Shown: in pieces, positions 9,931-20,012 of the stretch | Numbering within the stretch: the stretch's first letter is position 1 | Layout: the number at the start of each line of letters is the position of its first letter | Assembly: GCA_030267965.1 (NCBI GenBank) | Contig: BRYA01000003.1 | Span: forward strand, 1 to 64,000 | DNA: 64,000 nucleotides | Source: Triparma columacea | Lineage: Eukaryota; Sar; Bolidophyceae; Parmales; Triparmaceae | Reading direction: 5' to 3' | The notes under the pieces: model-generated | Told to the model about the DNA's origin: nothing | Databases searched by the model: none | The model's input: only the letters and a program-made list of their open reading frames with translations | Made by a program: the position numbers and the translations under genes

Positions 9931-11197
9931 ATGAATATGGGCAGTGCTTTCCTCCTCTGCGCATTACTGCTTGTTCTTTGTACTAATACATCCGCTTTTA
10001 ACACCATAATATCCACACACAGCACAAATGGCTGTCTAAGCAATGCAAGGGAACGCAAAATACAGCAAGGCATCTCCGACATCGCCTCTCAATTTCATCA
10101 CACAGTAGTTAACTTCACTCAGAAACGCACAATATTCAGAACGTCTTATACACGCATGAAAGCTACACCATCATACGGTATAAATCCCTCAATATACCCA
10201 GAAACAAACAGTATACCACCTTCAATAAGAGAATCCTTCCCTGGACCTGTACCACAAATACCAGGACCAACCATTTATAAACAGGGGACGGCTATAGATA
10301 TTATGAACGATGATAAGAGTGAGTAGTAGGAGTATGTGGAAGGAGGTGGAAGGAGGACAATGGGGTAGGAAGGACAGTGTGCGTGTGCGAAACAATGTGT
10401 GCGTGCGCAAACGATATGCGTGCGCTAAACAATGGACGTGGCTAAACAACGTTTCTGTGCCAACAATGCTCTTACACACACAATGCCCTTCCACACACAA
10501 TAACTCTACATTCCAACCCCCTCCCCATTTCTCAACCCCCCCCCTCCCCCTACCCCCCCGTTCCACTCCCTCTTCAGTGCCCTTCCTCTCCCTAACCTTC
10601 CTCCACCTCCTTCCCTCCTACCTCCCTCTCCCTCCCCCCATATACCTCCCCGAGATAACCTTCACTCTCCTCCTCCTTCTCTACCTCTCTCTCCTCCGTC
10701 GTCTCTACCCTATCCCCACATTCCCCCTACCCTCCACATACATACCATCCCTAATCCGTAACCCGTTAACCCCGAGTATAACAAACGGTAAACCACACGT
10801 AATAATGAAAGGTATCGCGTCGTTAACCTCGACAATCCTACCTATAACCCTCCTCCTCATCTCCCCCCCACTCCGTCCAATATCCGCTAGATCGCTGTAT
10901 CTAGTAGCATGTGAAATATGGGTCGGTAGAAGCATGGATAGGAGGAACGTTAGCCTACCGGTTAAGTGGATCGCGAGCGTGCTTTTTAACACGTTCAGGT
11001 TTACTACACTCGCCATGTCTGGCTTACGGTTAGGTGGTATAACCGGAAGGTGGGAGGGTAAGGTTATTAGTATAATGGCGGGGTGGTGGTGTGTTTACGG
11101 TTTACTGTACCTTATACCAGTTGCGGGGTATAAGTATATGAAAGCACATTTCTTCGTCGTTGAAGCTGAGGAGGTTGTTTTGGTAGGAGGGGAATGA
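9931..11197 (+). CDS. Predicted plastid-targeted membrane protein of unknown function
   Basis: Predicted join 9931-10318 and 10578-11197, about 335 residues. Residues 1-22 are a clear signal peptide (SAFLLCALLLVLCTNTSA), followed at once by Phe-Asn-Thr. A Phe at +1 after an A-S-A-like site is the known hallmark of plastid preproteins in algae with red secondary plastids. The donor is AAGA|GTGAGT and the acceptor CTCTTCAG; phase 1 is kept. Exon 2 encodes several hydrophobic stretches (a long one near its start, then ILPITLLLISPP and VISIMAGWWCVYGLLYLIP), so an integral membrane protein is likely. No family was recognised. The first third of exon 2 is pyrimidine-rich, so an acceptor further downstream is possible. 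Confidence 0.5.
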
Positions 11198-11499
11198 GGA
11201 GGGGGGAGGAAGGGGGGGGGAAGGGGGGGGGGGGAGGACATTGTGAGACTATTGTTTTAAGAATGACCTTNNNNNNNNNNNNNNNNNNNNNNNNNNNNNN
11301 CATACCATCCAAAATCTTCCCCAAGAAGTCTCTCCCCCCCCCCCCTCCCGGACCCCCCCCTTCTCCTCTCACCTTCTCCCCTCTCCCCTCCCCACGCCAT
11401 CAAAAACAGCCCCCCCCCTCCCGTTCCCCCCCCTTCCTCCCCCCCTCTCCCCTCTCGTACTTTCCCAACCAACCCCTCCTCCCCTCAATTAAAAACACA
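11198..11499. other. Homopolymer-rich spacer with assembly gap
   Basis: Long G runs precede a run of 30 N (11271-11300), and long C runs follow it. Homopolymers on both sides probably caused the gap. The C-rich right side is the upstream region of the gene starting at 11500. No coding signal was seen. Confidence 0.8.
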
Positions 11500-14400
11500 A
11501 TGTTGCTAGCAGTCCTCCTCTTCCACCTCCTCCTCCTTCTCTCCCCCTCATCCGTGCGTTCCCAAACGTCCCAACAAGCCTCCACGACGTACGACCTCTG
11601 GGCCTTAACCTCCAAGTACTCCCCCACCTACAACATGGGCGATTACGTCTTGGCTGTACTTAGCCCACTATCTTACAACTGTGAATATGATTATGACGCT
11701 TTTGGTACTCTTAATAACGGGTACAGCTGCGACTACCCAACGTCTGAGATGCACCCTGACTCTTGGACCTCAAGCGGCAACAGCATGTTGATCCTTGGGG
11801 AGTCAGTATCAGAGATTAAGTGCAGCGATGACAGGGCTTCCTGCGTGCTCTCAGGGGTGGGGTTGGACGGGTCGGCCAACTTATATATGAGGATTATTTG
11901 GATTCATGCCACTATGGGCCGACCGATAAAGTTTAGGTCGATAACCTTCACCAATGGAGACGCTCCTCAAGGGGGTGCCATGTTCATAAGCATGGCTGCC
12001 GTAACACTCGAGCTCTGCGTTTTCGCTCGCTGCAGAGCTTCGGACGGGGGCGCGATCTACGTGTACTACGCTTACAGCCTGGACATGTACGGCACGACCT
12101 TTGTGGGAAACATTGGATCAGACTCGGGGGCATCAAACGATATCAGCGACCAGGCTGGGGTCGCGGTATCTCACGATACATGCCCGGCACCGTACGAGGG
12201 ATACACACCAAGACAGGGTGAAGCATTGAACGCGAATGCGGCGACGGGTTTCTCTTATCTCTGCCACGAGATTTGTAATGTTGGGTGAGAACGAAACCTC
12301 GGCGGCGACCATTGAACTCTCAAAACCCATCCCATAGCCCTCCACCAACCCTCCGTTATTCTCTCTCTTTTTTTTCGTCTTACTTTCGTCGCAGGGAGCA
12401 GCCCTCTTCAGTCGGTGACGAGGCCGCCTCTTGTGAGACCTGCCCTGCAGGAACAACATCCCTATATGTTGGACACTTCTGTAGGCCCGTCACAGCCGTG
12501 TCGGATATGTACGAACTACACAATGCGGTCGGAGACTGGGGTCATGACGGAGGAGGAAATTACCACCCGCTTATGAGTTACGCACTTGAAGGAGCACTTG
12601 AAGGAGCGTTGGTGTTAGGGACCGTTACCAGCGGGGGTTTCGTCGTTATGGAGACGGGCACCTATACGTGTTACTGGGAGGGATTCGTTGAAGAGTACCC
12701 GCACGATGTCGATTATCAAGCTTGCTCCCAAGTTAAAGCATATGAAAGATCACCCAATTTTGGAGTCATGCGCTCGATGCTAACGATCGACCCGAACCGG
12801 GTTGGAGGTATCATGTGCGAGAATGACGATGCGGGATGTATTCTCGAAGCTACTTATGATACTAGGTGCTTATCAATCATGTTTGGCCAGATTTCTCCCT
12901 TTCTTTTGAGGAGCTTGGTCTTCTCAGTTGGGAACGGGGGGGGGGCTTCATCGTATGGCGAGGGACTTTATATATTTGAGTCTGCCGCAGAAGTCATGTA
13001 TTGCATCTTCACATCTAACTCCGGTGGGGTCCTGATCTTCGTTGACTATGGTTCGTTGGATGTCTATGGGACCACCTTTTCCACGGAAGGGTTAGGGCCC
13101 CGGTATCATATAGAACATCAGTTAGGGGGTTCCTCTAAAGTGACGACTCTGCACGATTCCTGCCCGAACCTTCTTTCCTCTTTAGGCACGGCGGTTCCAA
13201 GCGGCGATGCTCTCATTGTGACCGGAGACGTTGAGGGTTCGGCGTTCAGTAATATTTGCATGTGCGGTGCTACGTACTTCCTCAATACTGATTCTAACAC
13301 GTGCGAACCTTGCGCCGAAGGTGAGTAGGGTCGGGCAAGGAGTTAGCGTGCGCGTTCAACAAGCTAACACCATCGTTTCGTTGAATCTTTTCACATTCCA
13401 GGTTCTACTACAGAATTGAGGGGTGGGGCCACCGAGTGTTCCCCCTGCAGTCCAGGAGAGTACGGCTCCTTAAACTCCGATGGCGCAGGGATATGTTCCC
13501 CTTGCGTTGGCGCAACGTACACGGCAGCTGCAGGCGAGACATCGTGCTCAACATGCGAGGTAGGATCCTGGGCGAACATTTATAAGACCGGCTGCACCAA
13601 CGACCTCACGTGCAGTCCAGGTTCAGGGCAAAGTGCTGGCGGAGGAGGTGAGAGCGAACCTTTTGCGGCAAGGAGGTTGCAAGGACATTGATCTAACCAA
13701 CCAAAAACTAATTTCACTCGACACGCAGTATGTGAGATTTGCCCGATCGGCAAGTACAACGATGCCAAGGATAGTTCTCAGTGCATAATTTGTCCAGCTG
13801 GAAGGTTCAACTCCAACACCAACAGCACGGCACAGTCGGACTGCGAATACTGCCCAGTCGGCCGCTACAGCGTTGAAGACGCCACCGTAGCTGAGTGTAC
13901 GGTTTGTAATGTTGGAAGGTACAACCCAAACATAGGCTCAACATTGAGTACCGCTTGCGTTTACTGTGAAGCTGGAAAATACGGGGAGGTGAGAATGTGC
14001 TCATGGTAAAGGAGGAGGAATTAAAATGACGGAGGAACAGAGGAGCGCACAGCTGCCTAGATTTCTGCGCTCCTACAGCCATTTCGCTCCTCGGTCACTC
14101 CACTCCCTCATCGCACAATCTAACTCGTCAGCGCGATTTTTCTGCACGCCACAGACAGAAGGGGCCGAGACATGCACATTTTGCCCTTCGGGAAAGGCCA
14201 ACCCATCAGCCACAGGGTCCTCCTCGTCGTCTGTTTGCTCTGATTGCGACGCCGGAAAGACAAACTCAGATGATTTCACGGGATGCACAAATTGCACAGC
14301 AGGAAAATACGGGCCTTCAGTTGGGTATGGGTGCTTCGAGTGTGGAAGCGGAAAGGTGAGATGGGATTTTCGGAAGATACACAAAGACGACGACTACTAC

Positions 14401-17400
14401 ACGTCTCACCACACGTCCACCGCACGCCAACAGTACCTTGGCACTGAGGGCTCCACTGCAGAGACTGATTGCACTTTTTGTCCCGCAGGGAAGTCGTCCC
14501 CTGCTTCTGGTCCTCGATCAGAGTGCCAGGCTTGCCAACCGGGTAGATACGCTCCTGCGGAGGGCCAGGGGTCGTGTGCCATCTGCAACCCTGGGACCGC
14601 ATGCAGCGAAGAGGCAACTGCTAGCGAGGTAAGAATAGACATGAATTGGAAATGCATCGCGAGCAGCAACACGTTCACTATTGATATGCAACGCTCTCGC
14701 AAGCTACACCCTGCTTATTTACTTACAATCCTCCTCTCCTTGCTTCGCTCGTCGCAGACTTGTCTCGCAGGCTCCTTTAGCGGAGCAGGAGCAGGCACGT
14801 GCACAACGTGTCCAGAGGGCACCTACGCTAGCGAAGACGGCGAGGCTTCATGCTTGTCCTGTGACGCTGGAAAGTTTTGTCCTTCGGGAGCAACAATGTG
14901 GGAGACGTGTTTAAACGGTACCTTTAGCAGTGTTGGGGCTGGTTCATGCACCTCCTGCTCTGCTGGGTCTTACTCGAACACAAAAGATGGTGCCAGTGAG
15001 TGTACTACTTGCGACGCCGGGAAGTTCTGCTCCGATGAGGCCGTAGAGATGGTAGATTGTCCTGCAGGGAAATACTCGAACAATGGCGCTGGAGCATGTA
15101 TCTCTTGCGCAGCTGGGTCGTACTCTAACACTGCAGGAGGGGCTAGCGAGTGTACTACTTGCGACGCCGGGAAGTTCTGCTCCGACGAGGCCGTAGAGAT
15201 GGTAGATTGTCCTGCAGGGAAGTTCTCGAACAATGGCGCTGGAGCATGTATCTCTTGCGCAGCTGGGTCGTACTCTAACACTGCAGGAGGGGCTAGCGAG
15301 TGTACTACTTGCGACGCCGGGAAGTTCTGCTCCGACGAGGCAACGGAGATGGTAGATTGTCCTGCAGGGAAGTACTCGAACAATGGCGCTGGAGCATGTA
15401 TCTCTTGCGCAGCTGGGTCGTACTCTAACACTACAGGAGGGGCTAGCGAGTGTACTACCTGTGATCCTGGGACTGCTTGTGTCGACGAGGCAACGGAGAT
15501 GTCAGTTTGTCCTCCCGGCTTTTTCAGTGGAGCTGGAAGTGCTTCCTGCCAAATATGTCCAAAGGGAACCCATAGCTCTTCGGAAGGGGCCGCTGCTTGC
15601 GTAGCGTGCAATGCGGGTAAATATTGCAACGAAGGAGCAGACGCAATGTTGCCCTGTCCACCGGGGAAGTTTTCCAACAATGGAGCATCATCTTGCACCG
15701 ACTGTCCCGCTGGAACATTCTCCGACTCTCTCGATGGTCCAACCGAGTGCCTGACCTGCGCTGCTGGAAAATATTGTCCAGCAAAGGCAACTGCAGAGTC
15801 TTCTTGCGAGGCAGGGACATTTTCTAATCTTGGAGCGGGAACGTGCACGCAGTGCGGGCCAGCCTCAATCGCCCCTGAGACTTCTTCTCCCTCTTGTCTC
15901 TCCTGCAACGCCAATCTGGTCGCTAATGAAAACAACACTGAGTGCGTCAGTCAGCCTGGGTTCTACAAGAGTCCCACTGCTGACGAGGCCATCTCGGTTC
16001 CCGAGGGGGTTTCAGCCAATTCATCGGCGATGACCCTTTATACGCTGGAGCTTCTCGAAGGTTACTACAGAACAACTTCAAATTCAACTCAGATCCTGCC
16101 TTGTCTTAACGAGGCCCATTGCGCTGGTGGATCCGACCCTTCCTCTTACTGCGCCGATGGCCATGAAGGTCCCTTATGTGCTGTCTGCGCTTCAGGATTT
16201 GCTGCAATTGGCGCTGGAGAAGCAATGGCGTGCTACGAATGCACCGCAAACACCTCTACCTTTGTCATCATCGCAATCGTTGCGATCATTCTAGTACTTC
16301 TCGTCCCGTGTTACATCATGTTCAAAAGAAAAAGAAGTAAGGGCGGGGAGCTAGAGTTAGAAGTGGAGGGAAATGAGGAAAGAGAGGAGACGACGGAACC
16401 CCCTCCTCTCACAAGGCGGAAGACGGCAGCGTTGAAGGACGCGGCCGCCGAGAGGCTGAAGAAGGCTAAGCCAATAACCAAGATCGTCTTCGCTTACTTT
16501 CAGGTAGTCGGGGGCCTCGGATCTCTCTTTGGCATCGAATTCCCCCCCTACTACAAAAAGGTAACTTCGTTCCTCGGTGGGCTCGTCTCCCTGGACTTCA
16601 TTTCCATTCTCCCCTTGGGCTGCATGGCTCCCACCGACTTCTACAATTCGCTTCTGGTGTATACGCTGCTGCCAATCTTAATATCTGCCGTCCTCATTGG
16701 TTATTACATCTTCCTCTCAAGGCGGTCCGACGATAAGGCAATTTCACGACGTATCAAGGTTTTCGAAACATTTCTCGTGCTGACCTTTCTCGTCCTTCCT
16801 ACCGTGTCGGTTAAAATCTTCTCGACCTTTGCGTGCCATGCATTTGACACCGGGAGAAGCTTCCTCAAGGTAGACTATTCGATAGACTGCCAAGCACCGC
16901 AGCACTCCCAATTCGTGCAGTTCGCCAGCCTCATGGTTCTCGTCTATCCAATCGGGATCCCAGCAATGTACTATTACCTGCTCTGGAAGAAGAAGGCGCT
17001 CCTTGATCCAGGCCAGGAGGAGAAAGAGCACAGGATGTCCGACGAAGACGCCTTGAGAGAGACCCTCAAGGAAAGAGAGGAGTTGGAGGAGAAATATCCC
17101 GACATGAAGAGCTTGCGCTTCCTATACGAAAGCTACGAGCCCAAGTACTGGTGGTTTGAGTTGTTTGAGACAATGAGGAAGCTCACTCTGACAGGGTTCC
17201 TCGTATTTCTCGCCCCCGGAACTGCTGCCCAGGTCCTCTTTAGCTTAATCATGTGCATAAATGCTATGCGAGTTTACGCCGGCTGTCAGCCCTTCATTGA
17301 CTTGTCAAATGATCGCATCTCCGAAGTCGCCCAGTGGCAGCTGTTGTACACGCTGATAGCGGCTCTGGCTATCAAAGTGAATTTGGACGGCGAGAACCTG

Positions 17401-17643
17401 AACGACATGGTTTTCTTTGATGTGATGTTGACATCCGTGAATGTTTTCCCCCTACTGCTTGCCCTCGTTCTTGCCCCCCTCGAGGAAGGGGTGACAAACG
17501 TCGATGACAAGGATGAAAGGGAGGTTGGCGATGGTGACGAGGTTGGCGATGGTGACGAGGTTGGCGAGTTGAAAAAGGATAAGAAAATAGAGCTTAAGGA
17601 AGTGGCGCCAGCAGACCGGGGCAAGGTGCTTCCGTTAATGTAG
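11500..17643 (+). CDS. Secreted/membrane beta-helix protein with many GCC2/GCC3 Cys-rich modules and a C-terminal multi-TM domain
   Basis: Seven exons that all join in phase: 11500-12284, 12395-13320, 13402-13647, 13729-13988, 14155-14355, 14434-14628 and 14758-17643, giving 1832 residues. A signal peptide (LLAVLLFHLLLLLSPSSVRS) is followed by a beta-helix-type region (GGAMFI, GGAIYV, CVLSG) to about residue 550. About 15-20 ephrin-receptor/TNFR-like modules (CxxCPAGxYS...CxxC) run to about residue 1360. From about 1372 come some eight membrane helices with charged loops, then an acidic tail. This architecture is common among stramenopile surface proteins; a receptor, adhesion or wall-sensing role is inferred. 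The small Cys-rich exons 3-6 lack in-frame starts and are recognisable only after splicing. Confidence 0.85.
14932..15470 (+). repeat. 150-bp tandem repeat inside the GCC2/GCC3 region
   Basis: The phrase TGTACTACTTGCGACGCC starts at 15001, 15151 and 15301, and a diverged copy starts at 15451. Each unit is 50 codons, one Cys-rich module pair (GASECTTCDAGKFCSDEA, then CPAGKYSNNGAGACISC). The copies are nearly identical at DNA level, so they arose by recent duplication or gene conversion. Confidence 0.9.
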
Positions 17644-17726
17644 TTGGTGCAAGGTAATATAAATCACCTCATTTTCAGTGCCAGTCGAAAAAGGCGAAAA
17701 GCGAAGGCCAATCTCAGACAACTCTT

Positions 17727-17815
17727 CCCTTGTTATTCTGTCATACGACGACCACCCCATACCCCTCCCCTTGTTATTCCGTCATACGACCACCCCACAC
17801 CCCTCCCCTTGTCCC
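17727..17815. repeat. 41-bp direct repeat in a convergent spacer
   Basis: TTGTTATTCTGTCATACGAC at 17730 recurs at 17771 with one change, each followed by a CCACCCCA-type run; a third fragment starts near 17809. The repeat lies between the stop of the GCC2/GCC3 gene (17643) and the stop of the MIF-like gene (17891), so it probably sits in a 3' UTR. Confidence 0.8.
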
Positions 17816-17890
17816 CCCCCCCACCTTCGGGACCGCGGAGGCTATCCAAACCCCAAATAAAATGCGGACCCCCCCCCCACCCCCTGCAGG

Positions 17891-18376
17891 TCACCCCGCG
17901 AAGGTCCTACTACTCCACCCGCAGTTCTCCCTCTCCACATCAAAATAGTTGATGTATATCTTGTCCTCCCCAACCCCGTGTACCTTAAGTATGTCGCTGA
18001 CCCCCTTCTGTATCTTGCCATTGTTTAATTTATTTATCTGACCGATGCAGTAGAAGCACCCCAGTGCCGCGGGTCCAGCTTGACCCCCCCAAATTATCGA
18101 CGCGTTGTCCGTCAAAGACACCGCCACGTAAGACTCGGGCTTCCCGGTTACGGAGGAAATTAGGGACGATATATCCTTCATTGTTTGCAACTTGTTGGAA
18201 CCTAAATCGCAGGTTACACTTAGGATTAGACTAGGATCACCGGGGAGAGAACAGATGGGATCGGAGGAGGGGGAGGTACGGGGGAAAGGGAGACGGGAGA
18301 AGATGGAACGGAAGGGGAAGGAAGATACCATGAGGGGGGAAAGGACAAACAATGCAAGAGAGGTTGTGAAACGCAT
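17891..18376 (-). CDS. MIF/D-dopachrome tautomerase-like protein with an N-terminal targeting extension
   Basis: A single-exon frame of 161 residues; typical MIF is about 115. The C-terminal 114 residues match the MIF fold in order: PSLILSVTCDL (the MIF PMFIVNTN strand), SSVTGKPESYVAVSL (MIF ATGKPPQYIAV), WGGQAGPAALGCF, then KIYINYFDVERENCGWSSRTF (MIF RVYINYYD...VGWNNSTF). The first 19 residues are a signal peptide, followed by Phe-Pro-Phe, so plastid or secretory targeting is likely. The Pro equivalent to the catalytic Pro1 is residue 48, preceded by Asp. It is a free N-terminus only if processing occurs exactly there, so tautomerase activity is uncertain. Family assignment is firm; location and activity are inference. 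Confidence 0.85.
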   Translation of the reverse strand: MRFTTSLALFVLSPLMVSSFPFRSIFSRLPFPRTSPSSDPICSLPGDPSLILSVTCDLGSNKLQTMKDISSLISSVTGKPESYVAVSLTDNASIIWGGQAGPAALGCFYCIGQINKLNNGKIQKGVSDILKVHGVGEDKIYINYFDVERENCGWSSRTFAG

Positions 18377-18605
18377 TTTTTAGGGTTATATTTGGGGGTT
18401 AAAGTAGGAGATAAGAAAGGAGTTCGCAGATTTTTTGTCGTAAGACGCGGTGTGAAGAAAGATAATGAGGGAGGAGGTGGGAGGGGATTTGTCTCTTTTA
18501 GGAATTCCTAGACTGTCCCTCCTTTTGTTGTCCCCTTTGGTTGCATAAAAAAGAGCTAAGGACTAAGACACTTTTTGTCTACACTGTTCAACATTGATTT
18601 TAGAG

Positions 18606-19643
18606 TTACAGAAATTCCAGAATAACTCTCCACATAACCTTCGGGAGCCTCTTGCGTGCCGCAGTTACCCCAAGTGTTTGCGCTTCACCTCCGTCAAGGC
18701 GCTTCCTCTTTTTTTCGTCGGTAAAGAGTGTCTTGAGGCAGGACAGAACAGTGACGCGTTTAAGTATGCGGTGCCACCTAGAATTGAGGAGGTTTTCAAC
18801 AGTCGACATATTTTGATCGGCAGCAGCAGAGATTAGGGCAGTGCAGTTTGAGAAGCAGCCGATACCGACGGAGACGGCAGGAGATAAACTGAGTTTCGTC
18901 AGGGCGGAGCAATCTCTGAAGGCGTGATCGCCAATCGTCCTCACTCCGTCAGGGATTGTGATGGCTGCGAGGGAGGAGCATCTGTAGAAGACGCAATAGT
19001 CAATCGTCGTCACAGAGTCCGGGATTGTAATGGCTGTGAGGGAGGAGCATCCCCAGAAGGCATAATTACCTATCGTCGTCACTCCCTCCGGGATGGTGAT
19101 GTCTGTGAGGGAGGAGCATCCGTAGAAGGTGCCACCGCTAATCTCCGTAACTCCTTCCGGGATTGTGATGGCAGTGAGGGAGGAGCATACCCTGAAAGCG
19201 TCAACGCCAATTGTCGTCACTGAGTCAGGGATTGTGATGGATGTGAAGGAGCATCCAGAGAAGGCGCCATCGCTTATCGTCGTCACAGAGTCCGGGATTG
19301 TGATGGCTGCAAGGGAGGTGCATCCCCAGAAGGCGGCCTCACCAATAGTCGTCACTCCGTCCGGGATAGTGATGGCCGTGAGGGAGGAGCATCTGTAGAA
19401 GGCGCCCCGGCCAATCGTCATCACTGAGTCCGGGATTGTGATGGCTGCGAGGGAGGAGCATTTCTTGAAGGCGCTCTTGTCAATCATCGTCACTCCGTCT
19501 GGGATTGTGATGGCTGCGAGGGAGGAGCATCCCCTGAAGGCGTGATAGCCAATCGTTGTTACTCCCTTTGCAAAAGTCACCTCTGTGAGTTCATGATCAT
19601 CACAGAAGCTCTCTACGCCAGAGTATACTGCTGAGTTGGGCAT
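18606..19643 (-). CDS. BspA-like leucine-rich repeat protein
   Basis: A single-exon frame of 345 residues. After a short start it carries ten 22-23-residue repeats of the form VTTIGxxAFxGCSSLxAITIPDS/G, the signature of BspA-type LRRs (LRR_5). A basic C-terminal segment of about 80 residues ends in PKVMWRVILEFL. There is no signal peptide, so an intracellular protein is likely. BspA-like LRRs are expanded in several protists and are generally taken to mediate protein binding. Repeats are very similar at DNA level, pointing to recent expansion. The downstream region 18377-18605 is mostly non-coding and includes the short upstream region of the MIF-like gene. Confidence 0.85.
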   Translation of the reverse strand: MPNSAVYSGVESFCDDHELTEVTFAKGVTTIGYHAFRGCSSLAAITIPDGVTMIDKSAFKKCSSLAAITIPDSVMTIGRGAFYRCSSLTAITIPDGVTTIGEAAFWGCTSLAAITIPDSVTTISDGAFSGCSFTSITIPDSVTTIGVDAFRVCSSLTAITIPEGVTEISGGTFYGCSSLTDITIPEGVTTIGNYAFWGCSSLTAITIPDSVTTIDYCVFYRCSSLAAITIPDGVRTIGDHAFRDCSALTKLSLSPAVSVGIGCFSNCTALISAAADQNMSTVENLLNSRWHRILKRVTVLSCLKTLFTDEKKRKRLDGGEAQTLGVTAARKRLPKVMWRVILEFL

Positions 19644-20012
19644 TGTGTTTGGATATTGTGTAGGTAGTAGTGTCGCTGATAGTTTTGTGAAGCGTTTCTA
19701 CGTCGTGAAAAGCGCTAAGTCCTAAAATCCAGTCTAAAATCCACACAAATAGCCAAATATGCAGTGATAAATTTATTTCTGCCTCTTTTTCTCATTTCCT
19801 TTTTGCCTTTTCTCCTCAATTTCTTCATAAAATACGCAGAAATTGTCACAATACGTATAATATCTCCAATAATTACAATAGAATCCCTTACAAAGTCTAC
19901 AATCAGCCACAATCAGAGATACACCACCTCACCTTTCTCCGTAAAACAAAATTGAATCCACTTCTCCAATTTTCAAACACACACGCACGCATACACACAC
20001 ACATAATTCACC
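19644..20012. other. AT-rich divergent promoter region
   Basis: A 369-base spacer between the BspA-like gene (minus) and the hydrolase gene (plus). It is AT-rich, with a short CA-repeat tract (about 19976-20002) just before the plus-strand start. No RNA gene or coding frame was recognised. Confidence 0.5.

Noticed and set aside
14970..15938. 322-codon minus-strand frame opposite the GCC2/GCC3 region
   Set aside because: The plus strand encodes regularly spaced Cys modules that continue over several phase-matched exons; the minus frame is periodic only because of the DNA repeat.
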